A stretch of 64,000 nucleotides of DNA. Source: Thalassomonas actiniarum. GTDB lineage: Bacteria; Pseudomonadota; Gammaproteobacteria; Enterobacterales; Alteromonadaceae. A program made the position numbers and the translations under genes. Below the pieces are notes generated by a model. That model was given only the letters and a program-made list of their open reading frames with translations, did not search any database and was not told where the DNA came from. The stretch is from positions 806,001 through 870,000 of the forward strand of contig NZ_CP059735.1 of NCBI RefSeq assembly GCF_000948975.2. Reading direction: 5' to 3'. Each line of letters starts with the position of its first letter. The stretch's first letter is position 1. Below are positions 26,214 to 33,926 of the stretch, piece by piece.

Positions 26214-26573
26214 ATGTCTTTATTGAGTATTTCTCTGTTGTGGCTGGGATGTCTGTTTCCCTACCTTGCTTCCCCCAAACAACAGTTGATCGCTAACCCT
26301 GTGCCGAAAACCCTCGGCTGGGCCGGCTTCGTGCTGACGCTGGTATGGGTTTTAGTTCAGCAGGCTCAGCAACAGGGCTACCTGGTGGCGTCTATTGTTA
26401 TTTTAACTGCCGTGATGTGTATGTGGACCATATTGATTTTGCTTTCCTCCCATATAGCCAAACGCCTTGCCCTGGTTTCATCTTATCTTGAAAGACGCTT
26501 ACTCTTGGTGTCCTCCCTGGGCATCGCTTTTTTTTCATTGATTGCCATCACGGGCTCGTATCATGTGGTTTAA
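26214..26573 (+). CDS. DUF3325-like small membrane protein
   Basis: A 119-residue inner-membrane protein with three predicted helices (about 1-20, 30-50 and 58-80) and a fourth at the C-terminus (about 95-115). The pattern 'LASPKQQ' followed by 'LGWAGFVLTLVWVLVQQ' resembles DUF3325, a family found beside PepSY-type iron-uptake membrane proteins. ATG 26214 has GGAG six bases upstream. The gene overlaps the next by 11 nt. A Fur box precedes it, so iron-repressed expression is expected. Molecular function is unknown; family assignment rests on gene order and hydropathy more than on strong motifs. Confidence 0.65.
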   Translation: MSLLSISLLWLGCLFPYLASPKQQLIANPVPKTLGWAGFVLTLVWVLVQQAQQQGYLVASIVILTAVMCMWTILILLSSHIAKRLALVSSYLERRLLLVSSLGIAFFSLIAITGSYHVV

Positions 26574-26817
26574 ATCGTTTGCCGCGATGATTCTGGGATT
26601 GCTCCTGTCCGTCAGTTTTATGTTGAACCTCAATTATTTGCTGCCGGTCGCGGTAGATATCCGGCTGTTTGTCAGTCTGGTGTCGGCGTTTTGTTTTTGG
26701 CTGGCGGTCATGGTGTACTGTTATAGCCGCAACAGCGCCAGGGCAGCGGTTTTCGGTTGCGGTCAAAGCTTACTGGTATCGGGCACGGTGAATGTTTATT
26801 TCTTTATGGCAGGTTAA
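26563..26817 (+). CDS. DUF3649-like small membrane protein
   Basis: An 84-residue inner-membrane protein with two to three helices. The segment 'FCFWLAVMVYCYSRNSARAA' matches the usual DUF3649 pattern. It begins inside the end of the preceding gene (11-nt overlap) and ends two bases before the PepSY gene, so the three are translated as a unit. DUF3649 proteins are annotated as iron-uptake accessory proteins because of this repeated gene neighbourhood. No catalytic residue can be proposed. Confidence 0.65.
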   Translation: MWFKSFAAMILGLLLSVSFMLNLNYLLPVAVDIRLFVSLVSAFCFWLAVMVYCYSRNSARAAVFGCGQSLLVSGTVNVYFFMAG

Positions 26818-26819
26818 GT

Positions 26820-28442
26820 GTGACGGCAACGAATAAAAAAAAACAAGGTAAGCAACAAAAACACAAGGTCGTTAAAAATCTCACCCTGGCCCACAGTTGG
26901 CTGGGAGTTATTATTTCTTTGGTATTATTCATTGTTTTCTGGACCGGTTCGGTCACTATGTTCAAAGAAGAAATCAAGCAATGGTCGCTGGTGCCTTATT
27001 ACCCGGTTGATAAATCTTTGCCGGATAAGCCGCTGCAGCAGATTATTGAACAAAAGCTTAGCGAATATCCGGTGGATATCAGCAAGCGGGTATTGATATT
27101 TATGCCCAATGAATATTATCCCTATTATCTCTTATATATTTATGTGTTTGGCGATGAGCAGGAAGCCGGGCAAACAAGCGAACTGCTCCGTTTGGTGATA
27201 AACCCTAAAACGGGAGAAAGCCCGGGAGATTACCAGCAATTTTATCTGGCGGATTTTCTTTATCAACTGCATTACGGGCTTAATTTGCCGGGGGGCAAGT
27301 ACCTGGTGGGACTGATCACCCTGTTGTTCTTTTTTGCCCTGGTCTCGGGGATTTTTATCCAGGGGAAAAAACTCTTTAAAAACTTCTTCCAGTATCGCAG
27401 CGATAGCCGGCGTAAAGACAAACTGCTGGATATGCACAATGTGATGGGGGTGATCAGCCTGCCGTATACCCTGATGTTTGCCATCAGCGGTTTGATCTTC
27501 AATCTCGCACTTATCTACCAGGCATCTGCTGTGTTCTTCCTTTATCAGGGGGATAAAAGTGCGCTGTTAAGCGATGCCGGCTATAGCAGTTATAGTGAAA
27601 AAGCGGCGCAGCAACCGCTGGATATGACCTCAGCTTATGCCTTGATAGCGCAAAACAAGCATCTGCCGCACCAGGATCTGGTCAGGGTCAGTTTTTACCA
27701 TTATGGCGATCTCAATGCTGCCCTGCAGCTCAATAGCCAGGACAGGCGTTACTTTGCCCAGCGTAATGAAAGCTTTTACCGGGTGAATAACCATAAGCTG
27801 ATCAGCCAAAACGATATTGAAAACTACAATGTGTTTAGAAGCGGCAAGGATGTTATTGCCCGTTTGCATTTCGGTAATTTTGCCGGGGTGGATTTACGTA
27901 TTCTGTATTTTATTCTCGGTATTGGCGTGTGTGCCATGATAGTAACCGGCAATATGATGTGGCTGGATAAGGCGCGCCGCAAGCAGCTGGTGTCTGAGCG
28001 CGCACTTGCCTTCACCTCGAAAATAACCGTCGGTATTTTTGTCGGCAGCGTGGTGGCAACCGCCGCAGCCTTTCTGGCGGAGCGACTCTTGCCCGTGTCC
28101 CTGGCAGGGCGAGGCGGTTATCTTGTGAATATCTTTTTATTGGTGATGGCCCTTGTGACGGTACAGGCATTTTTTACTGCCGACAACAGGCGTTTTATCG
28201 GCGGCTTATTGCAACTCACGGCTGGTATTTCATTAACTGTGGTGTTGGCGGACTGGTGGATTTTCGGCTTTGGTTTATTGGCTTTGTGGCACAGTTACCA
28301 GGCCATTTTCGGGGTGCAGACAGGATTGGTGGTGTTTGCCCTGGTTTGTCTTTTAGCCGCGAATCACCTGCTTTTAAGCCGTAAAACGAAAAAACAAGAC
28401 CCGGGAAAAAAACCGGCAGCGGCAATAGAAGTGGGTAATTAA
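26820..28442 (+). CDS. PepSY-associated membrane protein, putative ferrisiderophore reductase
   Basis: A 540-residue inner-membrane protein of the PepSY-TM family (PiuB/FoxB-like). The first helix 'VIISLVLFIVFWTGSVTMF' is preceded by 'LTLAHSWLGV', whose His is the typical family haem-ligand candidate. A periplasmic PepSY-containing region follows, then further helices with 'DMHNVMGVISLPYTLMFAISG' and 'LHFGNFAGVDLRILYFILGI', and four C-terminal helices. FoxB-type relatives reduce ferric siderophores at the inner membrane to release iron. The start is GTG 26820, two bases after the preceding stop; an upstream TTG extension would overlap that gene. Fur-box control from 26176 and the siderophore locus next door support an iron role. 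Reductase activity is inferred. Confidence 0.8.
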   Translation: MTATNKKKQGKQQKHKVVKNLTLAHSWLGVIISLVLFIVFWTGSVTMFKEEIKQWSLVPYYPVDKSLPDKPLQQIIEQKLSEYPVDISKRVLIFMPNEYYPYYLLYIYVFGDEQEAGQTSELLRLVINPKTGESPGDYQQFYLADFLYQLHYGLNLPGGKYLVGLITLLFFFALVSGIFIQGKKLFKNFFQYRSDSRRKDKLLDMHNVMGVISLPYTLMFAISGLIFNLALIYQASAVFFLYQGDKSALLSDAGYSSYSEKAAQQPLDMTSAYALIAQNKHLPHQDLVRVSFYHYGDLNAALQLNSQDRRYFAQRNESFYRVNNHKLISQNDIENYNVFRSGKDVIARLHFGNFAGVDLRILYFILGIGVCAMIVTGNMMWLDKARRKQLVSERALAFTSKITVGIFVGSVVATAAAFLAERLLPVSLAGRGGYLVNIFLLVMALVTVQAFFTADNRRFIGGLLQLTAGISLTVVLADWWIFGFGLLALWHSYQAIFGVQTGLVVFALVCLLAANHLLLSRKTKKQDPGKKPAAAIEVGN

Positions 28443-28474
28443 GCTTAGGACAAGCCCTGAGCACTTTTAAGTGA

Positions 28475-28520
28475 TATTTCCCTGTGATGCCTTGCCATAA
28501 GGGCACAGGGGAAATTATTT
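28475..28520 (+). terminator. Probable terminator after the PepSY gene
   Basis: An imperfect inverted repeat (atttccctgtg around 28476-28486 and cacaggggaaat at 28504-28515) is followed by TATTTT. It would end the DUF3325-DUF3649-PepSY transcript before the siderophore promoter. Confidence 0.55.
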
Positions 28521-28859
28521 TGCGCTGTAACCAGTCACTCACTTCCCGTTATTATCATGGTTTTACTGGCATTTTTTGCCATTACTTCACCTCAGTCGTT
28601 GTACAGCGCGGCCCCCTTATCAAGCTGTGGCGCGATACTAATACCTGCCTTTATGTCGATAGCGTTTTAGCTAAAAGCTGCACGCTAGTAATCATCATTG
28701 CCACTTTTTTGGCTCAAAAGTGGCTTTTCCCATCGGACAAGTTTGTTACCAAAGACCAGAAAATAATTAAAAGCAGGCTTTTATATCGCCGAAACCAGAC
28801 GGCTGTGATCATTTATTCAGCAGTTAAGGCTTGATTTATCAATTTATTTTAATTTGATG

Positions 28860-28882
28860 CAAATGAGACTTGATCTCATTTG
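28860..28882 (+). promoter_or_regulatory. Fur box upstream of sbnA
   Basis: Nine-base perfect arms, caaatgaga and tctcatttg, flank a five-base centre. This is the AAATGA...TCATTT arrangement of gammaproteobacterial Fur sites. It lies 58 bp before the sbnA start and should make the siderophore operon iron-repressed. Confidence 0.78.
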
Positions 28883-28940
28883 TATTCGTATTTAGTATTC
28901 ACCTACTATTTACATAAACAGCCAATTTGGACAGATTAGG

Positions 28941-29930
28941 ATGAACGACAATATTGTTTCCTGTGTTGGGAATACCCCAATAGTGAGTCTCTCGAGACTT
29001 TTTAACCACAGCAAAGTTGAAGTTTTGGCAAAGATGGAGTTAATGAATCCCGGTGGCAGCATTAAAGATCGCCCGGCGAAATATATGTTAGAGCAGGGGA
29101 TGAAATCTGGAAAAATCAATAAAAACAGTCATATCATCGAAAGCTCATCGGGTAATCTGGCGATAGCGCTGGCTATGCACTGCAAATTACACGGCCTGAG
29201 ATTCACCGCTGTTGTTGATCCCAAAATCTCTCCCACTAATTTAAAAATGATCAAACTGTATGGCGCCAATGTCGTTCAGGTTACAGAGAAAGATGAAAAC
29301 GACGGTTATTTACTGACCCGTATCAATACCGTTAAACACCTGGTTGAGACCACGCCAAATGCGGTTTGGGTTAACCAGTATGCCAACCCCCATAACTGGC
29401 AAAGCCATTTTTACGGCGAAGCAGAAGAAATAATTAATCAGGTTGAAGGCTCGATAGATTATCTGGTGATCGGCGCCAGTACTTCCGGCACCTTAATGGG
29501 GGTGTCCCGCCGCCTGAAACAAGCCTACCCGGATATGCAGGTTGTCGCCGTGGATATCAGCGGTTCTGTATTGTTCGGCGGTCCATCCGGCCCCAGGGAA
29601 ATTCCCGGTATCGGCGCAAGCCGGGTACCTGAGTTACTAGAGCCGAGTGAAGTTGACCAAGTGATTTATGTTGACGATTACGAGTCGGCATTAGCCTGTT
29701 ACAAGCTGCTTGAGCATGAAGGTATTTTTGCCGGAGGCTCAAGCGGTTCTTCCATTGCCGCCATTGAAAAGCTGCTGCCAAACATCGCCAAAGGCAGCCG
29801 GGTATTAACCCTGTTCCCGGATCGCGGCGACCGCTACCTTGACCTTATTTATGATGATAACTGGCTGGAAATGGTGCGCCAGCGTCACTTAAATTCATCA
29901 GCCAATACCAATAACAGAAAAATAGCTTAA
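28941..29930 (+). CDS. sbnA: Staphyloferrin B biosynthesis protein SbnA (ACEGA synthase)
   Basis: A 329-residue PLP enzyme of the cysteine-synthase fold. In Staphylococcus aureus SbnA condenses O-phospho-L-serine with L-glutamate to N-(1-amino-1-carboxyl-2-ethyl)-glutamate. The PLP lysine is K42 in 'MNPGGSIKDRPAKY'. The phosphate-binding 'ESSSGNLAIALAM', the strand 'VVDPKISPTNLKMIKLYGAN' and the end 'LFPDRGDRYLDLIYDDNWLE' are near-identical in pattern to SbnA and differ from ordinary CysK. It is the first gene of the siderophore operon, 58 bp after a Fur box. The sbnB start is 17 bp downstream. Confidence is high because neighbours on the same strand follow the exact sbn order. Confidence 0.93.
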   Translation: MNDNIVSCVGNTPIVSLSRLFNHSKVEVLAKMELMNPGGSIKDRPAKYMLEQGMKSGKINKNSHIIESSSGNLAIALAMHCKLHGLRFTAVVDPKISPTNLKMIKLYGANVVQVTEKDENDGYLLTRINTVKHLVETTPNAVWVNQYANPHNWQSHFYGEAEEIINQVEGSIDYLVIGASTSGTLMGVSRRLKQAYPDMQVVAVDISGSVLFGGPSGPREIPGIGASRVPELLEPSEVDQVIYVDDYESALACYKLLEHEGIFAGGSSGSSIAAIEKLLPNIAKGSRVLTLFPDRGDRYLDLIYDDNWLEMVRQRHLNSSANTNNRKIA

Positions 29931-29947
29931 CTTATCAGGAAAAATTT

Positions 29948-30961
29948 ATGACCACGAATACCCATTTACGTTACTTAAGCCAGTCGGACTTGCGCCAATT
30001 GGGAGCCGACCACAGTAATGCCTTTATTGAAGCGATAGAACAGGGCTTAAAACTCCATGCCGAAGGGGAGTTTGTCCAGCCGTTAAAGCCTTACCTGCGC
30101 TGGCAGGGAGCCGACCATATTGCCGACCGCATTATTGCCATGCCGTGTTATTTAGGGGGAGATAACCCTATGGCCGGGATCAAATGGATAGGTTCTCGTC
30201 AGCATAACCCCGGCAAGTTTGACTTACCCCGGGCGAGCGCCTTAATTATTCTTAACGACGCCGACACTAACTACCCGGTAGCAGTACTCGAAGGCAGCTT
30301 GATCAGTGCCATGCGCACCGCGGCAATTACCGGGGTGGCGACCGGCTATCTCGCCCGCGAAAACTTCACCGATGTCACTCTGCTCGGCTGCGGTCCCATC
30401 GGCCAGATGCAGGCGAAAACCTTGCTTGAACAGTATCCGCAAATAAAAACCGTGCATTTGTATGATCTTAATCCTGCTGCCGCTGACAAGCTGATCAGCA
30501 TGTTTGCCGGTGATTATCAGGAAATAGAATTTGTTATCCACCAGGAAGCGAAATCCGCCGTTGCCCAGGCAGATGTATTAGTCACCTGTACGGTTTCAGA
30601 TAAGCCTTATATCCCTTTCGACTGGATTAAAAAAGGCTGCTTTATTTCCAATATCTCCATTATGGATATCGAAAAAGACGTGTTCCTAAAAGCTGACAAG
30701 GTCATCGTAGATGACTGGGATCAGTCTAACCGTGAAAAGAAAGTGATCAACCAACTGGTGGAAGAAGGTTTATTCAGCCGTGAGCAACTGCATGCGGAAT
30801 TAGGAGAAATCATCCTCAAGCAGATACCGGGACGCGAAAACGAAGATGAGATTATTTTGCTTAATCCTATGGGCATGGCCATCGACGATATCGTTTGCGC
30901 CCGCTGGTTCTATCAGGCGGCTGAAAGCAAGAATATCGGCACCCGCTTACCTTTGTTTTAG
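29948..30961 (+). CDS. sbnB: 2,3-diaminopropionate biosynthesis protein SbnB
   Basis: A 337-residue NAD-dependent enzyme of the ornithine cyclodeaminase/mu-crystallin family. SbnB oxidatively hydrolyses the SbnA product to L-2,3-diaminopropionate plus 2-oxoglutarate, both building blocks of staphyloferrin B. Visible signs are 'IKWIGSRQHNPGKFDLPRAS', the core 'EGSLISAMRTAAITGVATGY', the dinucleotide motif 'VTLLGCGPIGQMQAKTLLE' and 'LLNPMGMAIDDIVCARWFY' at the end. The length is close to that of staphylococcal SbnB. A ribosome site (CAGGAAAAA) precedes ATG 29948. It is followed after 9 bp by the first siderophore synthetase gene. Confidence 0.93.
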   Translation: MTTNTHLRYLSQSDLRQLGADHSNAFIEAIEQGLKLHAEGEFVQPLKPYLRWQGADHIADRIIAMPCYLGGDNPMAGIKWIGSRQHNPGKFDLPRASALIILNDADTNYPVAVLEGSLISAMRTAAITGVATGYLARENFTDVTLLGCGPIGQMQAKTLLEQYPQIKTVHLYDLNPAAADKLISMFAGDYQEIEFVIHQEAKSAVAQADVLVTCTVSDKPYIPFDWIKKGCFISNISIMDIEKDVFLKADKVIVDDWDQSNREKKVINQLVEEGLFSREQLHAELGEIILKQIPGRENEDEIILLNPMGMAIDDIVCARWFYQAAESKNIGTRLPLF

Positions 30962-30970
30962 GAGATAAAG

Positions 30971-32731
30971 ATGTTACGGCAATTTCACCTTAACCAGCTA
31001 CAAAAACTGATGGATGCATTATACATGGAAGATTTCAGTGGATATTGCCGGCATCTGAGTTTTTCCCAAGCAAACCTGCTGGTTACACTCGATGAGCATA
31101 GCCAGTTGAGTTTCTCCTGTATCAAGCAGGCCGGGCTTAGTCCGTACCGCTTACAAAGCGATACCGTCTATTTTATCGATCAACGGGTGGGATCCCGGAC
31201 CAGGATCCCACCACAAGAGATCATGACATATTTCACCCGGGCCAGTTGGTGGCCCGGTGATACTCAGCAAATGGAAAAACAGCAAAGAGCAGACCTTTGG
31301 TGGCGCCAGTGTTTTAATTTTATCGAACAGCTGAGCGCACAAATTCCCGGCTGGCAAAAGCTATCGCTGGCGTCTTTGCCTTTAAGTGAATGTTATGCCA
31401 TTGCCGCCGACCGTCCCTTTCATCCTTTTGCCCATGCCAAGGAAGAGCTTGCCAGCCTGATTGGCTCCGAAAAGCTGTCTAGGGTAAAGGTTTATTGGTG
31501 GGGCTTTCGCCGCGACAATATCATTAGCCGCAACAAGCAGGCCACAGATAAAACGCCGGCGAGCTTTCTGCTTTCCCGGGAGCAAAAATTGGCACTTGAT
31601 AGCAAAATGGCGGAAAAAATCTCCCCGGCTGCGACAAATGCCGACTATATTGCGCTGCCGCTGTTAGCGACACAAGATTTGGCCTTAGGGTCACAGGCTG
31701 AAGATCTCGGGGCGGTTGATCTTGGCTTCACCACAGAGCTGGGGTTACCGACATCTTCCCTTCGCACCCTGATGAGCGATAACAATAACCTGCATGTGAA
31801 ACTGTCCACCTATGCCCGCACGCTCGGGGCAATGCGTTCTATGCCGCCAAGATACCTGGTAAATGGCGATCACGCTTTCCGGTTATTGCTCGATATCAGT
31901 GCCAAAGATCCGCTCTTAAGCCAAACCCTGGCCTTGAGTGATGAACAGCTGTGGTGGGTGGCGGGCAAACCGGAAGAGTTAATCACTAATCCGGGCCATT
32001 ATGCCTGCCAGCTGAGATTTTTACCCGAAGCGACAGCGGGCACTGAATACCTGGCCATGTCGGCATTAACTTACCAGGGGGAAAGTGTCTGGCAACTTGC
32101 CCTGGGGCAGGAGCTTGATGAATGGCAGGCGGTACGGGAACTGAGCCAGTTATTTATCCGGACATTTTTATCTTTATGGTGCCAGGGGGTTATGCCTGAA
32201 TGTCACGGCCAGAATGTGATCGCTTGCTACGAACAGGGCAGGCTGAGCGGTTTTATCCTCAGGGATCACGATACCCTGAGAATTTGTCCTGCGCGGTTGA
32301 AGCAGCAAGGATTGAATATTCCCGATTACCAGATCAACTGGTCGACACCAAACACCCTGGTTTTGGCAACGGATGCCGAGCTGCTGGCCTACTTTACCAC
32401 CTTGGGCTTGCAGGTGAATCTCTTTCCCATCGCCTTGGCGGTTATCGGCCGCAGCGAGCATACGGAAAGTGAATTCTGGCACTGGACCCGGCAGTGTATT
32501 TCAGACTTTATCAATCAATTAATCGATACCTCCCTGGCAGATACCCTGCGCCAGGAGTTGCTATACGCACAAAAGTGGCCTTTTAAACAAGTATTAACCC
32601 CGCTATTACAGCGACAGGAGTTATCCACCAGTATGCCCAGCAGCATGGGAGAAATAACCAATCCGCTGCCCGGCAACCAATCGCAATCATCAAATCAAGA
32701 AGTTTATGAAACAGTCAGCGTACCAGCTTAA
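30971..32731 (+). CDS. sbnC: NRPS-independent siderophore synthetase SbnC
   Basis: A 586-residue IucA/IucC-family synthetase. In staphyloferrin B assembly SbnC is the type B enzyme that joins 2-oxoglutarate to the last amine. The ATP-binding region contains 'AADRPFHPFAHAKEEL' (about 137-152), a looser version of the usual GHPxHPxxKxRxG motif that keeps the His-Pro and Lys. The segment 'LRTLMSDNNNLHVKLSTYAR' is strongly typical, and the FhuF-like C-terminal domain has 'FILRDHDTLRI'. GGAGATAA lies just before ATG 30971. The end overlaps the transporter gene by 26 bp. Position between sbnB and the MFS gene matches sbnC in Staphylococcus; the substrate assignment follows from that order. Confidence 0.88.
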   Translation: MLRQFHLNQLQKLMDALYMEDFSGYCRHLSFSQANLLVTLDEHSQLSFSCIKQAGLSPYRLQSDTVYFIDQRVGSRTRIPPQEIMTYFTRASWWPGDTQQMEKQQRADLWWRQCFNFIEQLSAQIPGWQKLSLASLPLSECYAIAADRPFHPFAHAKEELASLIGSEKLSRVKVYWWGFRRDNIISRNKQATDKTPASFLLSREQKLALDSKMAEKISPAATNADYIALPLLATQDLALGSQAEDLGAVDLGFTTELGLPTSSLRTLMSDNNNLHVKLSTYARTLGAMRSMPPRYLVNGDHAFRLLLDISAKDPLLSQTLALSDEQLWWVAGKPEELITNPGHYACQLRFLPEATAGTEYLAMSALTYQGESVWQLALGQELDEWQAVRELSQLFIRTFLSLWCQGVMPECHGQNVIACYEQGRLSGFILRDHDTLRICPARLKQQGLNIPDYQINWSTPNTLVLATDAELLAYFTTLGLQVNLFPIALAVIGRSEHTESEFWHWTRQCISDFINQLIDTSLADTLRQELLYAQKWPFKQVLTPLLQRQELSTSMPSSMGEITNPLPGNQSQSSNQEVYETVSVPA

Positions 32732-33926
32732 ACTGCTGCTTTTTTGCCAGTTTCTCGCCACCTTTGGCTTAATGGTGCTGATCCCCGTGATGCCCTTGTA
32801 TTTAACTAAACTTACGGCGTCCAATAGTTCGGCGACCCTGTGGGCGAGTTTTGCCTTAGCAGCCCCCGCGATAGGTAGTCTGCTTACCGCCCCGCTGATC
32901 GGTCGCCTGGCCGATAGCTGGGGCCATCGCCGGGTATTATTTTTATCCTTATCCGCCTTTGGCTGCTCATTGCTGATGATGTCCTATGCCTCCTCTATGA
33001 TGGTTTTTATTGCCGCCAGGGTGTTATTAGGTTTTTCCGGGATTTCGGTGGCCATCACGAGTTACACCATGCACACCGTCAGCGCATCCGCCCGAGGGCA
33101 GGCGCTGGGAAAACAACAAAGCGCCGTGGCAGCCGCCTGTCTCAGCGGCCCTCTGCTGGGTGGGATCTTTATGGATAAGTGGGGCATGGAATTGTTGCTG
33201 AATTTAACAGCAGCCCTGACCTGTATCACCCTCTTGGTTGCCGCTTTGTTGTTACGCCATGTGCCTGAGCATGCGGTGTCCGGGAGCCGCCAACCCTTGC
33301 CGTCAAAATGGTACCTGCGCCGCGATAACCTGGCCTGGTTGGGGGCAGGTATTTTGGCGCAAGCGGGGGCCTTTTCTCTGGTTACCTGTTTTGCCCTGTA
33401 TATCAGCGAACAGCAATCCCTGGCGTTGCCGGTAGCCACGACCACCGGCATGTTACATGCGTTGGCCTGGACCGGCACTTTTCTCGCCGGCGCCTACTGG
33501 GGCAAACGAAATGATCTGGGTAAGGCCGGTATTAACTTTATTCTGGCTTCGGCTGTCTGTGGCATTGCCATCGGGCTGCTGATCTGGGCTGATGTCCTGT
33601 GGCAGTTTGCATTGCTGAGGTTGTTACAAGGCTTGTGTTTTGCAGCCTTGATCCCGTCGGTCATGTACAGCCTTTGTCAGTCCTGCCCTGATCATCCGGG
33701 GCAGGTGACCGGCACCGCCAAAAGCGCATTGGTACTCGGCCAGCTGGCCGGTCCGTTGGCCGTTGCCGCCATCTATCCTTTTTGGGGGGCCAACGGCGCC
33801 TTATTAATGACTGCCGGTTTGTTTATCGGCGGCAGCTTGCTACTAATCATCAATAAATACTTAGCTCTAGCGCTTAAACCTCAAGCGTCCGGGTCAAAAA
33901 CACAGCTTTCAAAGGTAATTGAATAA
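32706..33926 (+). CDS. sbnD: MFS siderophore exporter SbnD-like
   Basis: A 406-residue major-facilitator membrane protein with twelve predicted helices, starting 'LLLFCQFLATFGLMVLIPVM'. The loop motif 'GRLADSWGHRRVL' between helices 2 and 3 is the MFS signature of drug/H+ antiporters. SbnD is the proposed staphyloferrin B exporter in S. aureus, and this gene occupies the same place between sbnC and sbnE. It overlaps sbnC by 26 bp, and its stop shares one base with the next start. Export of the siderophore precursor across the inner membrane is inferred. An outer-membrane partner is not encoded here. Confidence 0.85.
   Translation: MKQSAYQLKLLLFCQFLATFGLMVLIPVMPLYLTKLTASNSSATLWASFALAAPAIGSLLTAPLIGRLADSWGHRRVLFLSLSAFGCSLLMMSYASSMMVFIAARVLLGFSGISVAITSYTMHTVSASARGQALGKQQSAVAAACLSGPLLGGIFMDKWGMELLLNLTAALTCITLLVAALLLRHVPEHAVSGSRQPLPSKWYLRRDNLAWLGAGILAQAGAFSLVTCFALYISEQQSLALPVATTTGMLHALAWTGTFLAGAYWGKRNDLGKAGINFILASAVCGIAIGLLIWADVLWQFALLRLLQGLCFAALIPSVMYSLCQSCPDHPGQVTGTAKSALVLGQLAGPLAVAAIYPFWGANGALLMTAGLFIGGSLLLIINKYLALALKPQASGSKTQLSKVIE

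Larger units (their letters stand above)
28443..28940. other. Intergenic region between the PepSY operon and the siderophore locus
   Basis: No believable gene is present; an open frame at 28484-28834 has an unlikely composition. The region holds the terminator-like hairpin near its start and the Fur box and promoter of sbnA at its end. The AT content rises sharply after about 28830, as expected for a promoter, and TTGATT at 28831-28836 is a possible -35 element. Confidence 0.55.

Noticed and set aside
28484-28834. 116-codon open frame between the PepSY gene and sbnA
   Set aside because: No ribosome site, no protein-like pattern, and it runs into the AT-rich promoter of the siderophore operon.
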